A DNA stretch of 64,000 bases from positions 124,001-188,000 of the forward strand of contig NZ_JASATW010000012.1 in the NCBI RefSeq assembly GCF_030405905.1, read 5' to 3'. The notes below the pieces were generated by a model. The model ran no database searches. It had not been told where the DNA came from and saw only the letters and a program-made list of their open reading frames with translations. Of the stretch, positions 59,913-64,000 are shown one piece after another (within the stretch, counting starts at the first letter, position 1; every line of letters begins with the position of its first letter). Both the position numbers and the translations under genes were made by a program. The DNA is from Sphaerothrix gracilis (GTDB lineage Bacteria; Cyanobacteriota; Cyanobacteriia; Phormidesmidales; Phormidesmidaceae).

Positions 59913-60700
59913 TACGCTGACACCTCGGTTGCTTCTGCCATCAGCCACTCATAGCCTTTCTCTTCTAGAGCCTGAGCCAGTTCTTTACCGCCGGTGCGAA
60001 TGATGCGGCCATCGGCCATCACGTGCACATAGTCCGGCACGATGTAGTTCAGCAGGCGCTGGTAGTGAGTAATCAGCACCACGGCGTTTTCAGGGGTCGC
60101 TAGCTGATTGACGCCGCCCGCTACCGTTTTTAGAGCGTCAATATCTAAGCCAGAATCGGTTTCATCCAGGATTGATAGCTTAGGTTCTAGCAGCGCCATC
60201 TGCAAAATCTCATTGCGCTTTTTCTCACCGCCAGAAAAGCCTTCATTGACGCTGCGATCGAGAAAGCTAGCGTCCATTTTGACCACCTCTAGCTTTTCTT
60301 CAATCAGGTCGTCAAAGTCAAAGACGTCAATTTCTGCTTGACCTTGAGCCTTCAGGTGGGAGTTATAAGCCACCCGCAAAAAGTCGCGGTTACTAACCCC
60401 TGGAATTTCCAGAGGATACTGAAACGCCAGAAAGATACCGCTGGTAGCGCGCTCGTGCGGTTCTAAAGCCAGCAAATCTTGGCCCTTGAAGCTAATTTCG
60501 CCGTTGGTGACTTCATAGTCAGGGTGTCCGGCTAGCACTTTGGAAAAAGTGCTTTTGCCAGAACCATTAAGGCCCATGATGGCGTGAATTTCTCCGGTTT
60601 TGACCTCAAAGTTGAGTCCCTTGAGAATTTCGTTGCCATCTACGGTGGCCCGTAAATTTTTAACTGAAAGAATAACTTCGCTGTTTTCCTGAATCACCAC
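59912..60700 (-). CDS. sufC: Fe-S cluster assembly ATPase SufC
   Basis: The 262-residue ABC ATPase has Walker A GLNGSGKS (about 43-50), SufC-specific GEISFKGQDLLAL, signature FSGGEKKRNEILQMALL and Walker B LSILDETDSGLDIDAL. It energises the SufBCD scaffold. The start is GTG. It overlaps sufD by one base and is 74 bases after sufB with a palindromic hairpin in the gap. Confidence 0.96.
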   Translation of the reverse strand: MVIQENSEVILSVKNLRATVDGNEILKGLNFEVKTGEIHAIMGLNGSGKSTFSKVLAGHPDYEVTNGEISFKGQDLLALEPHERATSGIFLAFQYPLEIPGVSNRDFLRVAYNSHLKAQGQAEIDVFDFDDLIEEKLEVVKMDASFLDRSVNEGFSGGEKKRNEILQMALLEPKLSILDETDSGLDIDALKTVAGGVNQLATPENAVVLITHYQRLLNYIVPDYVHVMADGRIIRTGGKELAQALEEKGYEWLMAEATEVSA

Positions 60701-60751
60701 TCTAAATCTCCGTAGGGTAGGGGCTACCTACTCATGTCAAGAATGCAAGCA

Positions 60752-60768
60752 GGTGGGCACTGCCCACC
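60752..60768. repeat. Perfect palindrome in the sufB-sufC gap
   Basis: GGTGGGCA-C-TGCCCACC is a perfect eight-base palindrome with a one-base centre, seven bases past the sufB stop. It belongs to a common GTGGGCAxTGCCCAC repeat type I recall from other cyanobacteria. It may stabilise or process the suf transcript, or act as partial terminator. Confidence 0.6.
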
Positions 60769-60774
60769 CGGTTG

Positions 60775-62217
60775 TTAGCCCACCGTATTTTCTAGCTTCA
60801 GGCTCATGAGCTTATCGGCTTCAGCCGCAAACTCCATCGGCAGCTTATTAAACACATCCCGGCAGAAACCGCTGATAATCATGGAAACCGCGTCTTCGGG
60901 AGAGATGCCGCGCTGGGCAAAGTAAAAGAGCTGATCTTCCCCAATCTTGGAGGTAGAGGCTTCGTGCTCTACCCGGGCCGACTGGTTTTGTACCTGAATA
61001 TAGGGGAAGGTATTGGCGTTAGAGCGATCGCCCAGCAGCATGGAATCGCACTGGGAATAATTGCGGGCATTTGCCGCCTTCGGCCCCATCTTCACCAAGC
61101 CCCGGTAGCTGTTCTTAGAGCGACCCGCCGAAATTCCCTTAGAGATAATCGTGCTGCGGGTGTTTTTGCCAATGTGCACCATCTTGGTACCCGTATCGGC
61201 CTGCTGCCTGTTGTTGGTCAGCGCCACCGAATAGAATTCGCCCACAGAATTATCGCCCGCCAGCACGCAGCTGGGATACTTCCAGGTAATCGCCGAGCCG
61301 GTTTCGACCTGGGTCCAGGAAATTTTGGAGTTCTTGCCTTTACATAGGCCGCGCTTGGTGACGAAGTTATAGATGCCGCCTTTGCCGTTTTCGTCTCCGG
61401 CAAACCAGTTTTGCACCGTCGAGTATTTGATTTCAGCGTTGTCCAGCGCCACCAGTTCAACCACCGCCGCGTGGAGCTGATTGCTGTCATACATAGGGGC
61501 GGTGCAGCCTTCCAAATACGTCACCGAGCTGCCTTCTTCAGCCACAATCAGCGTCCGCTCAAACTGGCCCGACTCACCGTTGTTAATCCGGAAGTAGGTA
61601 GACAAGTCCATCGGACACTGGGTGTTCTTGGGAATGTAGACGAAGGAGCCATCGCTGAACACCGCTGAGTTGAGCGCCGCGAAGTAGTTGTCTCCCGTCG
61701 GCACAACGCTGCCCAGGTACTTTTGCACCAGTTCGGGATGATTGTGCACTGCTTCTGAAATAGAGCAGAAAATCACGCCCTCTTCAGCCAGCTTTTCTTT
61801 AAACGTGGTGGCTACCGAGACACTATCAAAAATGGCGTCTACGGCTACGTTAGCAAGGCGTTTCTGCTCAGACAGGGGAATGCCCAGCTTCTCGAACGTG
61901 TCCAGCAGGGTCGGATCAACCTCATCTAAGCTATCCAGCTTTTGCTTTTGCTGCTTGGGAGCTGAATAGTAGATGATGTCCTGATAGTTGATCGGCGGAT
62001 ACTTGACGTTAGGCCAGGTGGGTTCCGCCATTGTCAGCCAGCGGCGGTAAGCCTTGAGCCGAAACTCCAGCATGAACTCCGGCTCATTTTTCTTAGCAGA
62101 AATGGCACGAATCACATCTTCACTGAGTCCGCGTCCTAAAGACTCAGACTCGATATCGGTGATGAAACCGTATTTGTAAGGCTGGCTAACGAAGGACTGA
62201 ACGGTGGAAGAGGTCAT
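60775..62217 (-). CDS. sufB: Fe-S cluster assembly scaffold SufB
   Basis: The ATG at 62217 (MTSSTVQSFVSQPYKYGF) gives 480 residues; the upstream in-frame TTG is unlikely. SufB signatures include PEFMLEFRLKAYRRW, IPKNTQCPMDLSTYFRIN, EGSSVTYLEGCTAP, VSYLEG-like beta-helix and the C-terminal ARVEHEASTSKIGEDQLFYF with scaffold Cys/His candidates. It assembles nascent Fe-S clusters with SufC and SufD. ftrC ends 38 bases upstream. Confidence 0.96.
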   Translation of the reverse strand: MTSSTVQSFVSQPYKYGFITDIESESLGRGLSEDVIRAISAKKNEPEFMLEFRLKAYRRWLTMAEPTWPNVKYPPINYQDIIYYSAPKQQKQKLDSLDEVDPTLLDTFEKLGIPLSEQKRLANVAVDAIFDSVSVATTFKEKLAEEGVIFCSISEAVHNHPELVQKYLGSVVPTGDNYFAALNSAVFSDGSFVYIPKNTQCPMDLSTYFRINNGESGQFERTLIVAEEGSSVTYLEGCTAPMYDSNQLHAAVVELVALDNAEIKYSTVQNWFAGDENGKGGIYNFVTKRGLCKGKNSKISWTQVETGSAITWKYPSCVLAGDNSVGEFYSVALTNNRQQADTGTKMVHIGKNTRSTIISKGISAGRSKNSYRGLVKMGPKAANARNYSQCDSMLLGDRSNANTFPYIQVQNQSARVEHEASTSKIGEDQLFYFAQRGISPEDAVSMIISGFCRDVFNKLPMEFAAEADKLMSLKLENTVG

Positions 62218-62255
62218 GTGGGCGGCTCTTGAGCGTAAGGTCAACTGAGAAAGGA

Positions 62256-62615
62256 TTAATACTTGCTGGTTTCGGAGCGGATCTGGTCAAAGGTGATTTC
62301 TTGGCTCTCACCGGCAAAAGCATTGTCCGGCGTCAGAAACAACATGCAGTGGCACTCTTTGCGCTCCTGCATGGGCACGCAGGGACAGTTCCAGTAGGTA
62401 GCTTTGACTTCTGCTTCTTTGTCTTCGTAGTGACGGCAGGGACAGAGAGGCGCACCCAAATCATCTTTATGCTTGGCTAAACCCTCAATTACAACTGCTG
62501 TCACTCCGGGGTCAGCACAAAAATAAGTCCCCGTCCGCTTGGCATAGCTCTGGGAAAAGTTGCGCATCAGCTCCAGGTTTTTCTCGGAAGCTTGAGTCGT
62601 TTTCTGTGAGGCCAT
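62256..62615 (-). CDS. ftrC: Ferredoxin:thioredoxin reductase catalytic chain
   Basis: The ATG at 62615 gives 119 residues (MASQKTTQASEKNLEL). An upstream in-frame ATG at 62687 is rejected because it would run through the SufR boxes and promoter. The Fe-S/active-site Cys pattern is complete: FCADPGV, LCPCRHYED, NCPCVPMQERKECHCM. FtrC takes electrons from ferredoxin through its 4Fe-4S cluster to reduce thioredoxin in the light. Placement directly before sufB and behind SufR operators implies co-regulation with Fe-S assembly. Confidence 0.95.
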   Translation of the reverse strand: MASQKTTQASEKNLELMRNFSQSYAKRTGTYFCADPGVTAVVIEGLAKHKDDLGAPLCPCRHYEDKEAEVKATYWNCPCVPMQERKECHCMLFLTPDNAFAGESQEITFDQIRSETSKY

Positions 62616-62662
62616 TAGTCTATATACAGTGGCGAGACAACCAGATAATTCTATAATTAAAA

Positions 62663-62676
62663 CAACATAGAAGTTG
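62663..62676. promoter_or_regulatory. SufR binding box 1
   Basis: CAAC (62663-62666), ATAGAA, GTTG (62673-62676) is a perfect CAAC-N6-GTTG, the inverted repeat reported for SufR in Synechocystis. It overlaps the likely promoter of ftrC-suf. Confidence 0.85.
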
Positions 62677-62702
62677 CCTAATTTCATCTTAGACTACTTT
62701 AG

Positions 62703-62716
62703 CAACACAGGCGTTG
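62703..62716. promoter_or_regulatory. SufR binding box 2
   Basis: CAAC (62703-62706), ACAGGC, GTTG (62713-62716) is a second perfect CAAC-N6-GTTG, 40 bases from the first box and 53 bases before the sufR ATG, placing it for autorepression. Confidence 0.85.
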
Positions 62717-62768
62717 TCAAAGTCTAGATTCCTTCTAAAGACGTATTGCCAGCGTTGAATTTCTAAAA

Positions 62769-63425
62769 ATGACTTTGGTACATCCCCCTTCCACTAAGGA
62801 AGATATTCTCCAGTACCTCATGAAGCATGGAGAAGCGACGGCTCAAACTCTGGCCGAAAGGTTAAGCGTGAGTCCACAAGCAATTCGTCGTCACCTCAAA
62901 GATCTAGAGGCAGACGAACTGATTGAGCATCAGGCGGTACAGGCCGGGATGGGGCGACCGAATTATTTTTACTGCCTCAGCAGCAAGGGGCGCGATCGCT
63001 TTCCGACCCAGTACGATACGTTTGCCCTCTCTTTATTAGATACGCTGGCAGAAACCGTCGGCCAAGAAGAAGTCAAAGTCCTGTTGCGCAAGCAGTGGGA
63101 ACGCAAGGCGCTGGCCTACCGGCAAAAAGTGGGGACGGGCAGCCTGCAGGAGCGGGTGAATAACCTCGTGAAGCTGCGGCAGGCCGAGGGTTACATGGCG
63201 GAATGGCACGAAGTCGATCCTACTAGAGACGAGCATCCGGCTCCGGGCTATGTGATTACGGAGTATAACTGCGCTATTTCTCATATTGCCGAATCCTATC
63301 CCAGCGTCTGCGGTCACGAGCTGGAGATGTTTCAGGTGGCCCTGCCGGACTGCGCCGTCAGCCGTACCCACTGGATTGTAGACGGAGAGCACCGGTGCGG
63401 CTATTTGGTACAGGAAAAGCAGTAA
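62769..63425 (+). CDS. sufR: Fe-S-dependent transcriptional repressor SufR
   Basis: The 218-residue protein has a winged-helix DNA-binding domain (about 10-66; EATAQTLAERLSVSPQAIRRHLKDL) and the SufR Cys set C168-x12-C181-x13-C195-x14-C210, matching the family motif exactly. With a 4Fe-4S cluster it represses the suf operon; loss of the cluster under stress or iron limitation relieves repression. It is divergent from ftrC-sufBCDS with two operator boxes between. Confidence 0.95.
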   Translation: MTLVHPPSTKEDILQYLMKHGEATAQTLAERLSVSPQAIRRHLKDLEADELIEHQAVQAGMGRPNYFYCLSSKGRDRFPTQYDTFALSLLDTLAETVGQEEVKVLLRKQWERKALAYRQKVGTGSLQERVNNLVKLRQAEGYMAEWHEVDPTRDEHPAPGYVITEYNCAISHIAESYPSVCGHELEMFQVALPDCAVSRTHWIVDGEHRCGYLVQEKQ

Positions 63426-63444
63426 GGCAATTCGCCAACCGCCC

Positions 63445-64000
63445 TTACGTCAATACCGGACGCTCTCCCATCTGCACCCGCCACAGTCCGGCATAGATCC
63501 CGTTACGCTCTAGCAGTTCTTCGTGGGTCCCCCATTCCACCAGTTGCCCGTACTCCATTACATAGATGCGATCGGCATTGCGAATTGTGGAGAGACGGTG
63601 GGCGATCGCAATGGTGGTGCGATTTTGGGTAATTTTTTCTAGCGATCGCTGAATCGCGGCTTCCGTTTCGTTATCAACTGCTGAAGTGGCTTCATCCAGC
63701 ACCAGAATGGGCGGATTTTTTAGCACTGCTCTGGCGATAGCGATCCGCTGTCGCTGGCCGCCGGAAAGCTTCTGGCCCCGCTCCCCAACAATGGTGTCAT
63801 AGCCAGAAATCAGATTCTCGATAAAATCGTGGGCTTCGGCAATTTTGGCGGCTTCGGCAATTTCTGCCCGGCTGGCATTGAAGCTGCCATAGGCAATATT
63901 TTCGGCCACCGTACCGTGAAATAAGAAGATGTCCTGACTAACCAAACCAATGGCCTGCCGTAAGTCCTGCGGCTGCAGCTCGTGCAGACTATGGCCGTCT
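63445..64000 (-). CDS. ABC exporter (fused permease-ATPase), N-terminal part cut by window edge
   Basis: Reading leftward from the window end, the frame is open with no start inside; about 184 residues remain. They form the end of an exporter ATPase domain: LRQAIGLVSQDIFLFHGTVAENIAYG (Q-loop), LSGGQRQRIAIARAVLKNPPIL (signature), VLDEATSAVDNETEAAIQ (Walker B and D-loop) and IAIAHRLSTI (H-loop). This is typical of MsbA/lipid- or peptide-type half-transporters. The substrate is unknown. It is convergent with sufR, 19 bases away. Confidence 0.9.
   Translation of the reverse strand, partial: DGHSLHELQPQDLRQAIGLVSQDIFLFHGTVAENIAYGSFNASRAEIAEAAKIAEAHDFIENLISGYDTIVGERGQKLSGGQRQRIAIARAVLKNPPILVLDEATSAVDNETEAAIQRSLEKITQNRTTIAIAHRLSTIRNADRIYVMEYGQLVEWGTHEELLERNGIYAGLWRVQMGERPVLT

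Noticed and set aside
62616..62687. 24-residue N-terminal extension of FtrC
   Set aside because: It would span a SufR box and the promoter; the ATG at 62615 gives the normal FtrC length.
1..64000. CRISPR array suggested by frequent GCGATCGC octamers
   Set aside because: The octamer is HIP1, dispersed inside and between genes without regular spacing or longer repeats.

Overview
The window is cyanobacterial chromosome. Several things show this: many copies of the HIP1 octamer GCGATCGC, a tRNA-Leu(UAA) gene split by a group I intron, and genes for NdhL, PsbQ, HetZ, SufR, the ferredoxin:thioredoxin reductase catalytic chain and a CPP1-like protein. HetZ together with two hormogonium-polysaccharide type glycosyltransferases suggests a filamentous organism, perhaps a non-heterocystous Leptolyngbya-like lineage. 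The lineage is inference; no marker here fixes the genus.

Layout. 1-3.5 kb: a YvcK/CofD-like gene (cut by the window edge), then an MlaF-like ATPase and an MCE lipid-transport protein. 3.8-9.5 kb: a one-directional polysaccharide cluster with two HpsE-like GT2 enzymes (the first fused to a degenerate EAL domain), a GT4 and two sulfotransferases. 9.5-18.5 kb: a leftward group of large exported proteins (DUF11/SdrD-like, outer-membrane barrel, beta-helix-OmpA, DUF6923/DUF11), three of them with overlapping start and stop codons. From about 6.0 to 12.0 kb HIP1 sites are missing and 6.6-9.5 kb is AT-rich, which suggests acquired DNA. 19-41 kb: mostly core genes (trpA, ndhL, split tRNA-Leu, larC, a YciO-type gene, hetZ, an OmpR-type regulator, cpp1-like, hppD, psbQ, thyX, trpC, lpdA, a SpoU methyltransferase, murA, an M48 protease, two more tRNA-Leu genes). 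41-45 kb: a decayed RAYT-like transposase gene, upp, a small regulatory locus with two tandem XRE-type genes and a divergent small ORF, msrA, and a 33-residue membrane protein. 45-57 kb: ndk, a TerC protein, a GH3 protein, an alpha/beta hydrolase, gatA, a class-A beta-lactamase-like hydrolase, glgC and an exported FAD oxidoreductase. 57-63.5 kb: sufS-sufD-sufC-sufB-ftrC facing sufR, with two perfect CAAC-N6-GTTG SufR boxes between them. The right end cuts an ABC exporter gene.

The best candidates for little-described biology are the GT2-EAL fusion with sulfotransferases, the overlapping DUF11/barrel/beta-helix-OmpA surface operon, and the XRE pair with operators around a divergent promoter. 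No CRISPR array, rRNA, intact insertion sequence or prophage was seen. Start sites and family calls come from reading the sequence and remembered family features; no database search was run.
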